DNA of 64,000 bases from CADEED01 sp035765415 (lineage in GTDB: Bacteria > Pseudomonadota > Gammaproteobacteria > Steroidobacterales > Steroidobacteraceae), in the NCBI GenBank assembly GCA_035765415.1, contig DASTXR010000073.1:12803-76802 (forward strand), written 5' to 3'. Each line of letters starts with the position of its first letter. Within the stretch, counting starts at the first letter, position 1. Under the pieces are notes generated by a model. It had not been told where the DNA came from and searched no databases. It saw nothing but the letters and a program-made list of their open reading frames with translations. Shown piece after piece: positions 34,281 to 41,843 of this stretch. The position numbers and the translations under genes are program-made.

Positions 34281-35098
34281 TTGGTTCCAAGAACGGCCAG
34301 GACGGGTTCGGTGTCGGGGCGCACGCCGCGCCACAAGGCGAACGATTCGGCGGCCTGCTCCACCAGCATGCCCCAGCCTTTATGGGCCCGCGCGCAGCCC
34401 TGTTCAATGGACCAGGTCACGAAAGGCGTCGCCGCCTTGCTGTAGCTCATGTCGTAACAGACGGTGTGGCTGGCGATGACGGCGCCGTCCACGTTCGGCA
34501 CGGCGCCGGCGAGACCGGCGGCCGTTGCGTTGATGACGATGTCGAAAGGTTCGTCGCCGACGTCTTCGAACCCGCAGCCGCGGATGGCTCCCAGGTCGGA
34601 GAACAGCGACGCCAGGTTGACCGCACGATCGGGCGACCGGTTGGCGATGACGAGCTCGGTGAGCCCGGTTTCGAGCAGCGGCTCGAGCACGCCGCGCGTC
34701 GCTCCGCCCGCGCCGAGGATGAGGACGCGCTGGTTTTCGAGCGTGAGGCCGAGGTTCTTGCGCAGATCGGTGACCAGCCCATGCCCGTCGGTGTTGTCGC
34801 CAACCAGGCTGTCACTGGTCAACATGAGCGTGTTGACGGCTCCGGCCCGGTCGGCGCGGGCGGTGAGCTCGTTGGCGAGCTCAGCCGCGGCTTCCTTGTG
34901 TGGTACGGTCACGTTGAGCCCGCGGCCGCCGCGCGTGAAGAATTCCAGCACCTGCGCGCGGAAGTCCCCCGGGGCTATGTCATACAGGCGATAGACGAGA
35001 GTCTGCTCGGTCTGCTTTGCAAAGAGCCCGTGGATGAAAGGGGACCAGCTGTGATTGATCGGATGACCGACCACTCCGTACTGATCCGGCCCGTTCAT
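34277..35098 (-). CDS. aroE: shikimate dehydrogenase
   Basis: A 273-residue AroE. The shikimate-binding N-terminal domain shows YGVVGHPINHSWSPFIH and the catalytic Lys in GLNVTVPHKEAA (Lys70 region), with Asp in DNTDGHG. The NADP-binding loop is LILGAGGATRG and NRSPDRA matches the NADP-specific NRTxxR motif. The C-terminus is GWGMLVEQAAESFALWRG. It reduces 3-dehydroshikimate to shikimate in aromatic amino-acid synthesis. ATG 35098 was preferred over TTG 35104; neither has a strong ribosome site. Confidence 0.96.
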   Translation of the reverse strand: MNGPDQYGVVGHPINHSWSPFIHGLFAKQTEQTLVYRLYDIAPGDFRAQVLEFFTRGGRGLNVTVPHKEAAAELANELTARADRAGAVNTLMLTSDSLVGDNTDGHGLVTDLRKNLGLTLENQRVLILGAGGATRGVLEPLLETGLTELVIANRSPDRAVNLASLFSDLGAIRGCGFEDVGDEPFDIVINATAAGLAGAVPNVDGAVIASHTVCYDMSYSKAATPFVTWSIEQGCARAHKGWGMLVEQAAESFALWRGVRPDTEPVLAVLGTK

Positions 35099-35161
35099 TG
35101 CCAAGGAAACACTGAACAGGAAAATGGCTGAAATAAGCTATTCACTCGGCCGGTCTTATAC

Positions 35162-35686
35162 ATGAACCCACGCCCCCGCGGAACGACGGCGCCTTCCGCG
35201 TTTACGCGATTACTGGAGACGTTGCGCCCGGACCTCGTGCGGTTCGCGTTCTGGCTGGCGCGCGACCGGGCGGTGGCGGAGGACGTGGTGCAGGAGACAC
35301 TCATCAGGGCCTGGAAATCCCGCGACGAGCTCAAGGATACGGCTGCGGCGCGGCCATGGCTGCTCACGATCGTTCGCCGCGAGCATGCGCGGCTTTATGA
35401 ACGCAAGCGCCTGCCGACGGTGGACGTGGACCAGGCGGAGGCCGTGGGCGACATGGGCCTGGCCAGTGACGGTGACGCCGGTCTCGAGGACCTGCGCCGC
35501 GCCATCATGCAGTTGCCCGATGAATACCGGGAGCCATTGGTAATGCAGGTGTTAGGAGGGTTGAGCACGACCGAGATCGCGGCGGAGCTCGGGCTCACGC
35601 AGGCGGCAGTGCTGACGCGGTTGTTTCGCGCGCGCAACCGGCTGCGCACCATCTACGGCCTCGAGCCGGCGGAGGACGCGGAATGA
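35162..35686 (+). CDS. ECF RNA polymerase sigma factor
   Basis: A 174-residue ECF sigma factor. Region 2 is VRFAFWLARDRAVAEDVVQETLIRAWKSRDEL followed by PWLLTIVRREHARL. Region 4 is AIMQLPDEYREPLVMQVLGGLSTTEIAAELGLTQAAVLTRLFRARNRLR. Its TGA overlaps the ATG of the DUF3379 gene, the usual partner of this sigma type. Divergent to aroE with 63 bases between starts, so both promoters lie in that gap. Confidence 0.93.
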   Translation: MNPRPRGTTAPSAFTRLLETLRPDLVRFAFWLARDRAVAEDVVQETLIRAWKSRDELKDTAAARPWLLTIVRREHARLYERKRLPTVDVDQAEAVGDMGLASDGDAGLEDLRRAIMQLPDEYREPLVMQVLGGLSTTEIAAELGLTQAAVLTRLFRARNRLRTIYGLEPAEDAE

Positions 35687-36351
35687 GCAACGAATTCACT
35701 TGCTCGCATGCGCGGTTGGCCATCGGCGGCGATCCGCACGAGCAGTCTGCCGAGCTTCTCGCGCATCTGGCCACCTGCGCCGACTGCACGCGGTTTCGCA
35801 CCGAGACGCTCGCGCTCGACGCGCGGCTGCGCGCCGCATTCGAATTGTCGCTGACGGAATTCCGCAAGCCCGCGCGGCCTGCGCCGCAGACACGGCGCTT
35901 CGCACTCGCGGCGTCCGTGATTCTCGCGATGCTCGCGGGCGCCGGTTTCTGGCTGCTGAAACCGCAGTCCGCACTGGCCGGTGACGTGCTCGAGCATGTG
36001 AAACACGAAGCGGCCAGTTGGGACGCGCACGACGTACTGACGCCGTCGCAACTCGCCGAAGTCATGCGGCAGGCCGGCGTGCAGTTCGACGACACATTGC
36101 CCGTGGTCTACGCCATGGCCTGTCCGTTTCGTGGAAGGCGCGTGCCGCATCTCGTGGTGCAGACTGCCCGCGGGCCGTTTACGGTGATGGTGCTGGCGCA
36201 CGAGAAGGTCGCCAGCCGCGTGGACTTCGCCGAAGACGGGTATCACGGAACCCTGTTTCCGGTGGGCGAAGGCAGTGTCGCCGTGCTGGGCCGTGGCGGC
36301 CGCATTCCCGATGGCGTCGACCTGGAATGGATCAGCGGCGCTCTGCGGTAG
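35683..36351 (+). CDS. DUF3379-type anti-sigma factor
   Basis: A 222-residue membrane protein. The N-terminal cytoplasmic part has a CSHARLAIGGDP...HLATCADCTRF pattern, close to the zinc-binding anti-sigma motif (His and two Cys in HLATCADC). One membrane segment follows (about 85-106), then a periplasmic domain with a conserved Cys (YAMACPFRG). DUF3379 proteins pair with ECF sigma factors and probably hold them at the membrane. The ATGA overlap with the sigma gene agrees. It overlaps the convergent rlmJ gene by 20 bases at its 3' end. Confidence 0.88.
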   Translation: MSNEFTCSHARLAIGGDPHEQSAELLAHLATCADCTRFRTETLALDARLRAAFELSLTEFRKPARPAPQTRRFALAASVILAMLAGAGFWLLKPQSALAGDVLEHVKHEAASWDAHDVLTPSQLAEVMRQAGVQFDDTLPVVYAMACPFRGRRVPHLVVQTARGPFTVMVLAHEKVASRVDFAEDGYHGTLFPVGEGSVAVLGRGGRIPDGVDLEWISGALR

Positions 36352-37168
36352 TCATCACTTCGCATCCCGACTGCGGCCCGCCGAGCAGCGCGCGCAGCTC
36401 CGGCAGCCATTCACGCATGGCTTCTTCAACTAGATAGGGCGGATTGACCAGCACCAGCGCCGAGCCATTGAGCGCGGCGCGTGAATCGCAGGGATGCATC
36501 CAGAGCAGCGATGCCAGCACCGGCCGCGCGACGGCAACGCCCAGGTTCGCGAACCAGTTGTCGAAATCGCTGCGCAGTTTCACCGGCAGCCACAGCAGCA
36601 GCACCGCGCTTTCGAATCTCGCCAGTGCGTCCTGCACGGCGGCGGGCACGCGGGAGAGATCCTCGCGTTCTTCGTACGGCGGATCGATCAGCACGCAGCC
36701 GCGCCGCTCGGGTGGCGGCAGCAGCGCGCGCAGGCCGGCGAATCCGTCGCCAACTTCGACGCGCGCGCGGTCGTGGTCCTGCAATGCCTTGCGCAGGTGG
36801 CCGGCTTCCTCGCGCTGGGTCTCGAAGAACACCGCGCGGTCCACGGGTCGCAGCACACCTGCGGCGAGCAGCGGCGATCCCGCGTAACGCAGGCTGGCGC
36901 CGTGCATTCCGCGCCCGATTACTTCGCGATAACGAACCAGCGCCGCATGCCGCGGTGTGGCCGCCAGCAGCCGCGCCACGCCCGCCTGCCACTCGGCCGG
37001 ATGTTCGCGGTCGCCCGGATGCAGGTCGTAATCGCCACGGCCCGCGTGCGTGTCGACGAACAGCAGGCCCTTGTCCTTGCGCGCGAGCGCGTGCAGGACT
37101 TCGAGCAGCGCCACGTGCTTGTGGACGTCAGCGAAGTTGCCGGCGTGATATTGGTGGCGATATTTCAT
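36332..37168 (-). CDS. rlmJ: 23S rRNA (adenine-2030-N6)-methyltransferase
   Basis: A 278-residue RlmJ (formerly YhiR). The N-terminus MKYRHQYHAGNFADVHKHVALLEVL is diagnostic. FVDTHAGRGDYDL is the SAM-binding region and IDPPYEE is the DPPY motif of N6-adenine methyltransferases. It modifies A2030 in 23S rRNA. Its start at 37168 is two bases from a frame on the other strand; the real start of that gene is further in (37224), so the pair is divergent with a 55-base gap. Confidence 0.95.
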   Translation of the reverse strand: MKYRHQYHAGNFADVHKHVALLEVLHALARKDKGLLFVDTHAGRGDYDLHPGDREHPAEWQAGVARLLAATPRHAALVRYREVIGRGMHGASLRYAGSPLLAAGVLRPVDRAVFFETQREEAGHLRKALQDHDRARVEVGDGFAGLRALLPPPERRGCVLIDPPYEEREDLSRVPAAVQDALARFESAVLLLWLPVKLRSDFDNWFANLGVAVARPVLASLLWMHPCDSRAALNGSALVLVNPPYLVEEAMREWLPELRALLGGPQSGCEVMTTAERR

Positions 37169-37223
37169 GAAACCCCGGCATTGCGCCGCCCGCGTTTATA
37201 CACTGTCTGGCACGGAGAAAATG

Positions 37224-37748
37224 ATGTCGAAGCTTCTGCGTCAAATCGTTGCGGTCGGGGTGGCCATGGTCGTTTCGCTCGCCGTCGTGCGTGCGCCGGC
37301 GGCCGACAAGCCATCGACGCCGCGCGGCATCGCGCCGCCCACGCGCATCCCCGATGTCGTCGCTGCGCAGCCCGCGGGTGAACGCGTGGATATCGCCAAC
37401 GTGCCGCGCGCCGTGCGCCGGGCCGTGGCGGCGGATGCCGCCAGGCGATTCGCGGTGAGTGAAAACGACGTCGTGCTCGTGAACGCCGAGCGGCTGACCT
37501 GGAGCGACGGAGCCATGGGTTGTCCCGAGCCCGGCCAGACGTATACGCAGATGCTGGTGCCGGGGTTTCGTATCACCGCGAAGACCGCCGCCGGCCAGAT
37601 GCTCTATCACACCGATTCGCGCGGCACCGCGGTCACCTGCGCTGCCTCGCATTTTCAAACCGGGCCCAAGCAACTCCCTGCCCATCCCGCTGCCACCGGC
37701 GCCGAGCCGCGCACCCATCCGCCGCAGCCTGCCACGCCGGATCGCTGA
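37224..37748 (+). CDS. secreted protein of unknown function
   Basis: A 174-residue protein. ATG 37224 (or 37221) follows CGGAGA. A signal peptide spans 1-28 (APAAD). The one domain holds WSDGAMGCPEPGQTYTQMLVPG (about 90-111): a G-C-PEPG-xx-YTQ motif seen in many small secreted proteins of unknown role. A second Cys lies in TAVTCAASH, so one disulfide is likely. The C-terminus is a Pro/Ala-rich tail. No enzymatic residues are evident. Confidence 0.65.
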   Translation: MSKLLRQIVAVGVAMVVSLAVVRAPAADKPSTPRGIAPPTRIPDVVAAQPAGERVDIANVPRAVRRAVAADAARRFAVSENDVVLVNAERLTWSDGAMGCPEPGQTYTQMLVPGFRITAKTAAGQMLYHTDSRGTAVTCAASHFQTGPKQLPAHPAATGAEPRTHPPQPATPDR

Positions 37749-37810
37749 AGCGCCGCAATTCGCGCAAGTTTCGGGTCGCCCGCCTCTAACCACCGAGGCA
37801 TCGTGCGCCC

Positions 37811-38275
37811 ATGCAATACATCATTCGTGGAATTCCCCAGGACGTGGCCGATGAAGTCCGGCGTACGCGCCTGTCGCCGGGCTACGGTCATCCCGCCCAT
37901 CTCGAGATCGCCGGCGGCACCGGTCCCTGTCGCTGCTGCCTGCGACCGTTCGTGCCGGGAAAGGATCGACGGCTGCTCTTCACGTACCGTCCGCACGCCG
38001 ACTCCGCCAGCCTGATGGCTCCCGGGCCGGTGTTCATTCACGCCGAACATTGCGACGCCTTTTCGGGCGAAGGGTTTCCGGAAGGCCTGCGCACGTTGCC
38101 GCTGGCATTCGAGGCGCGCGCCAGCGGCAGCCGCGTCATCGAGCTCTCCGTGCGACACGACGTTCCCGCCGAAGCGCAGATGAACGTGTTGTTCCAGGAG
38201 CTGTCCGCGCAGTGGCTGCACCTGCGGCACGCCGAGGCCGGCTGTTACATCGCGCGTGTCGATCGCGCGGCGTGA
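37811..38275 (+). CDS. DUF1203 domain protein
   Basis: A 154-residue cytoplasmic protein. IVRGIPxxxAxxVR at the N-terminus, GPCRCCLRPF with clustered cysteines, LFTYRPHADSASLMAPGPVFIHAEHC and the C-terminal QWLHLRHAEAGCYIARVDR match DUF1203. The cysteine cluster and His could bind a metal or cofactor, but nothing is established. It stands alone on the plus strand, convergent with the large subtilase gene, and shares the terminator region that follows. Confidence 0.82.
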   Translation: MQYIIRGIPQDVADEVRRTRLSPGYGHPAHLEIAGGTGPCRCCLRPFVPGKDRRLLFTYRPHADSASLMAPGPVFIHAEHCDAFSGEGFPEGLRTLPLAFEARASGSRVIELSVRHDVPAEAQMNVLFQELSAQWLHLRHAEAGCYIARVDRAA

Positions 38276-38294
38276 GCGAGCGAAGCCGCGGACA

Positions 38295-38329
38295 AATAAA
38301 AAGGCCCCCGCGGTTTCCCGCGGTGGCCC
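38295..38329 (-). terminator. Rho-independent terminator of the large subtilase gene
   Basis: On the minus strand GGCCACCGCGG, a GAAA tetraloop and CCGCGGGGGCC form a stem with one mismatch, followed by TTTTTATTT. It starts 19 bases after the subtilase stop. On the plus strand the T-run is missing, so it mainly serves the minus strand. Confidence 0.85.
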
Positions 38330-38347
38330 TATCTACTCGCCTTCAGG

Positions 38348-41300
38348 TCACGGAGCTGGTGTGAGCAGCAACGTTTCCGTTTCCGGCGTCGAGCCACCGC
38401 GATTGGTGGCGCCGAAGTCGGAGTTGGTCACGACCATGAGGCCGGCGTGCGGCGTCGTGCCTGCGAACAGGCCGAACTGCTGCACCGTCAGCACACCGGT
38501 CTGCTGGTGGGTGAGCACGTCACCCAGCGCAACCGGAGTCGTGCCGGCGAACTCTTCACCGCCGGGCGTGATCACGAACGGACCCATGACGTCCGACGAT
38601 CCACCGAAGTACCACGACGTCGCGAAGAACGCCGCCCCTACCGGCTGGCCGAGCGTGGCCAGGCTCAACCCCATGTCGCTGGCGCAGACGCGCAGGATGG
38701 TGTTGCCGGTGTTGGTCGCGTGTTCCGCAAAGAAGCGCACGGTGGTCGACAGGATGGCACCGGTCGGCGAGAGGCGCAGAAGCGCCGTCACCTGCCGGCC
38801 ATCGCTGAGCGCCGTGAGGCCGCCGAGGTCCTGGTTGAGGACTGCGTAGTCGAACGTGCCGTCATTGTTGACGTCGAGGTCGACTTCCAGCCAGGTGCCC
38901 ACGGGCGAAGCCTTGCGCTCCCACGTGTTGATCGCGAACTCCCAGACGATGGCGTTGCCCGTGACACCGCAACTTGCGCCGGCGACGAGGAACGAGTTGA
39001 CGCCCACCGCACGGAAGTCCGGATTCGGCAGACCTTCGCCGCGGCCGCCCGACGGACGGTCCGGGCTCGTGCCCAGCAGCGAGAAGTACTGCAGCTGCGC
39101 GTTGCCGATACCGAAGTTGGTGAGCTCGGCAGTCGCCTGGCCGGTGGCCTCGTCGAACACGAGGCCGCTTTGCGCGGCTTTGTTGACCACCACCTGCGAG
39201 GACTTGCGCGGCAGCACGTGCCAGGGGATCGACAGCCGATGGTCCTTGGCGACGAAGTTGACGTAGCCGTCATATTCGTTGGCCGTCAAAGGACCGATCG
39301 CATTGCCCAGCGAACCCGAGTTCATCTGGTTGTTGCGCAGCTTGTCACCCTTGATGGTGAGCCACAGCGTCACGTCGGCAGAGCCGCCCGCCGGCACGTT
39401 CACCGTCGACGGATTCCAGCTCATCACCACCGCACCGGTGTCGACGTCGTCCTGGAAGCGCTGCGTCGGCGAGACGTTGTAGCGCTGCGCGCGACCCGAC
39501 TTGTTGACGATGCGCAACTTGCGCGTCTTGAGGACGCTGGGGTTGGCAACCTCCACCAGGCCGTAGCTCACGGCGCCATGGGCTTCCGAAGCTTCGTCAC
39601 CAGTGATGTCGAACACCACCGAGGGCGAGAGCAGTGCCCGATCGACTCGCACTTCACCACCGCCGATGCGCGTGATGGGCGCGAGCTGATCCGGGAACAC
39701 GGAGCCGGCCATCGAGGGCTGGAACACGTCCTGACTCGCGGTGTTCACCAGCAGCTGCTTGATCTCGGGATTCGAGAGCGTCGGACGCGCGGCCTTGAGG
39801 ATCGCCGCGGCGCCCGTGACCATGGGAGCGGCGCCCGAGGTGCCGCCGAATGCGGCCGTACCCGTGAAGCTGCCCGACATGGCCGACACCGACGCGCCCG
39901 GCGCGCCGATTTCCGGCTTGACGATGTTGTCGTCGAAGCGCGGACCGCGCGAGGAGGTCGAAGCCAGCGACCCGGCGAGCGACACGTTGCCACTCGGCGA
40001 GAAACGCACGACTGCGGTGTTGGTACGCAGAACGTTCGCATCCGCCTGGCTGATCATGTACCCCGGAATCGTCTGCACGCCGCCGCCGAAAGCACCGCCA
40101 AACGGCGCGTCCGGGGTGATGAGGCCGATGATGCCGAGTATTCCGCCCGCCGCCGCGATGTTGGCGATCTTGAGGCTGAACGAGCAGGTGCCACGATCCA
40201 CCAGCACGATGCGACCGGCGAGCTCGCCGGCAGCGTACGGGTTGGTGCCGACGGCATCGGCGCAACCGATGCGCTTGCCGCCGGTGACCGGCGGATAGAA
40301 CACCGGGCCTTCGATGGTGGTAGTTAGCGGCACCGACCACGGCTGGAACACCGCGCCGCGATCGCCGGTGACCGGCGCGAGCAGCGTCATGAGTTGCAGC
40401 GAGGCCGACGGCACCGCGGTCTGCGCGACGCTCAGCGCGGACGTGGCAGCAGCCGGCGAACCGGTGATGAACTGCTTGTCTGCGCTGTTGCCGGCGGACG
40501 CCACCGTGAGCACGCCCGCGAGCGACGCGTTGTCCACCGCGGCCGACAGATCGTCATCGAACGGCTGGCCGTACGGCGAACCGAGCGACATGTTGATGAT
40601 GTCGACATGGTCGGCCAGGTCGCCGTCGCCGTTCGGATCGAGCGAGAAGTCGATGGACTGGAGCAACGCGATGCCACTGCACGAAGTCGCGGGCGCGGAG
40701 CACGCCTTGATCGCGTAGATGCTGACGCCCGGAGCCACGCCGCCGGTGCCGCCGATGATGTCGGCCACGTGCGTGCCGTGACCACCGAACGTGGTCGCGT
40801 CGGGAGCGCCGATCGGATCGTTGTCGGGCAGCAGGGCAGTGTTGGGCCAGCTTTCGCCGACGAAGTCGTAACCACCGACGACCTTGGCGCTGGGAAACAG
40901 CCCGTCGTCCGCGGTGGTGCCCGGGTCATCGGCTACCAGGTAGCCAGTGCCCGCGGGAACCGTGGGGATGAACGGCGCAGCGGCCGGCAGCGGCGCCCAG
41001 GCGGCTTCGTACGCGGCTTGCGTGCCGGGTCCGCCGAGATTCGCATGCGTGTAGTCGACGCCGCTGTCGATGACGGCGACGCGAACACCCTGGCCCGTAG
41101 CGCCGAGTGCGTGCGCCGCGGTCGCGCCGATGTACGGCACGGTTTCGGAAAGATCGTGAGCGTAGTCGGACACACCGACCACGCGCGTGATCGCGGTGTC
41201 ACGCGCGAGCTCGGCAAGATCGGCACCGTCGACGTTCATCACGATGGCGTTGAGTGCGAGCTGCACGCTCGAGACCACTTCGGCGCTCGGTGCGCGGGCG

Positions 41301-41617
41301 ACCAGGCGGCTGATCAGCGCAGCCTGTTCCGCTTCGACCTGCGTGCGTGAAATCGTGCCATTCGATTCGGCGACGCTGGGCGTTCGCAGGCGGAGCAGCA
41401 CGAGCTGCCTGCCGGAAACGTTCGCGAGGCTCGGATGCAGTACGAGACTTTCGTAACTGGCATCGACGATGGGCGATTGGAGAGAGATTGAGGAGAGATG
41501 CGCGCTGTCATTCAGCGTCAACGCGCGCGGCCCAGCGGCCGCAAGCGTCGTCGCCGACAACAACGCGCTGCACACGGCCCACTTCAAGTGGCCGTGACCA
41601 ACACGTTTGCTCTTCAT
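38348..41617 (-). CDS. secreted S8 (subtilisin-like) serine peptidase with PA domain
   Basis: A 1089-residue secreted subtilase. After a signal peptide (1-29, TTLAAAG) comes an inhibitor-I9-like propeptide (about 35-130). The triad is Asp in VRVAVIDSGVDYTHANLG, His in GGHGTHVADIIGG and Ser in GTSGAAPMVTGAAA. A PA domain (GRIVLVDRGTCSFSLKIANIAAAGGILG) is inserted before the Ser block. About 420 C-terminal residues are beta-rich, with Fn3-like segments and a Cys pair. The layout is that of large exported proteases taken up by type II secretion. ATG 41617 begins the signal peptide; 18 extra codons in frame upstream are not likely. Confidence 0.93.
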   Translation of the reverse strand: MKSKRVGHGHLKWAVCSALLSATTLAAAGPRALTLNDSAHLSSISLQSPIVDASYESLVLHPSLANVSGRQLVLLRLRTPSVAESNGTISRTQVEAEQAALISRLVARAPSAEVVSSVQLALNAIVMNVDGADLAELARDTAITRVVGVSDYAHDLSETVPYIGATAAHALGATGQGVRVAVIDSGVDYTHANLGGPGTQAAYEAAWAPLPAAAPFIPTVPAGTGYLVADDPGTTADDGLFPSAKVVGGYDFVGESWPNTALLPDNDPIGAPDATTFGGHGTHVADIIGGTGGVAPGVSIYAIKACSAPATSCSGIALLQSIDFSLDPNGDGDLADHVDIINMSLGSPYGQPFDDDLSAAVDNASLAGVLTVASAGNSADKQFITGSPAAATSALSVAQTAVPSASLQLMTLLAPVTGDRGAVFQPWSVPLTTTIEGPVFYPPVTGGKRIGCADAVGTNPYAAGELAGRIVLVDRGTCSFSLKIANIAAAGGILGIIGLITPDAPFGGAFGGGVQTIPGYMISQADANVLRTNTAVVRFSPSGNVSLAGSLASTSSRGPRFDDNIVKPEIGAPGASVSAMSGSFTGTAAFGGTSGAAPMVTGAAAILKAARPTLSNPEIKQLLVNTASQDVFQPSMAGSVFPDQLAPITRIGGGEVRVDRALLSPSVVFDITGDEASEAHGAVSYGLVEVANPSVLKTRKLRIVNKSGRAQRYNVSPTQRFQDDVDTGAVVMSWNPSTVNVPAGGSADVTLWLTIKGDKLRNNQMNSGSLGNAIGPLTANEYDGYVNFVAKDHRLSIPWHVLPRKSSQVVVNKAAQSGLVFDEATGQATAELTNFGIGNAQLQYFSLLGTSPDRPSGGRGEGLPNPDFRAVGVNSFLVAGASCGVTGNAIVWEFAINTWERKASPVGTWLEVDLDVNNDGTFDYAVLNQDLGGLTALSDGRQVTALLRLSPTGAILSTTVRFFAEHATNTGNTILRVCASDMGLSLATLGQPVGAAFFATSWYFGGSSDVMGPFVITPGGEEFAGTTPVALGDVLTHQQTGVLTVQQFGLFAGTTPHAGLMVVTNSDFGATNRGGSTPETETLLLTPAP

Positions 41618-41843
41618 GTGAATAATCCCCTGAGAGAACCTGTTATTCCGGACACACGCCGAGCCCAAGTCTTTAACGACAAGGGCCTCGGGAGCGCGGC
41701 ATGTTCTTCTTTGATGCCGAGAGCAGTGCGTTCCTTCTTTCCCAAAAGGTCGCGCACCGTGTTATCCAGGACCCGCTGGCGACGCTACTCCGCGTGCTGA
41801 CTTAATTCAATTGTGCGTAGGCACGAAATTGAACATAAGCCCC
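41618..41843. other. 226-bp gap between topA and subtilase, with weak hairpin
   Basis: The gap holds the minus-strand subtilase promoter region (AT-rich around 41640-41670) and the topA 3' side. At 41806-41833 an imperfect hairpin (TTCAATTGTGC and GCACGAAATTGAA) lies just after the topA stop on the minus strand, followed by TTAAGTC; it may be a weak terminator. No small gene or repeat was seen in the rest. Confidence 0.4.

Noticed and set aside
38447..40327. A 626-residue open frame opposite the large subtilase
   Set aside because: Lies wholly inside the subtilase gene on the other strand; no domain or signal.
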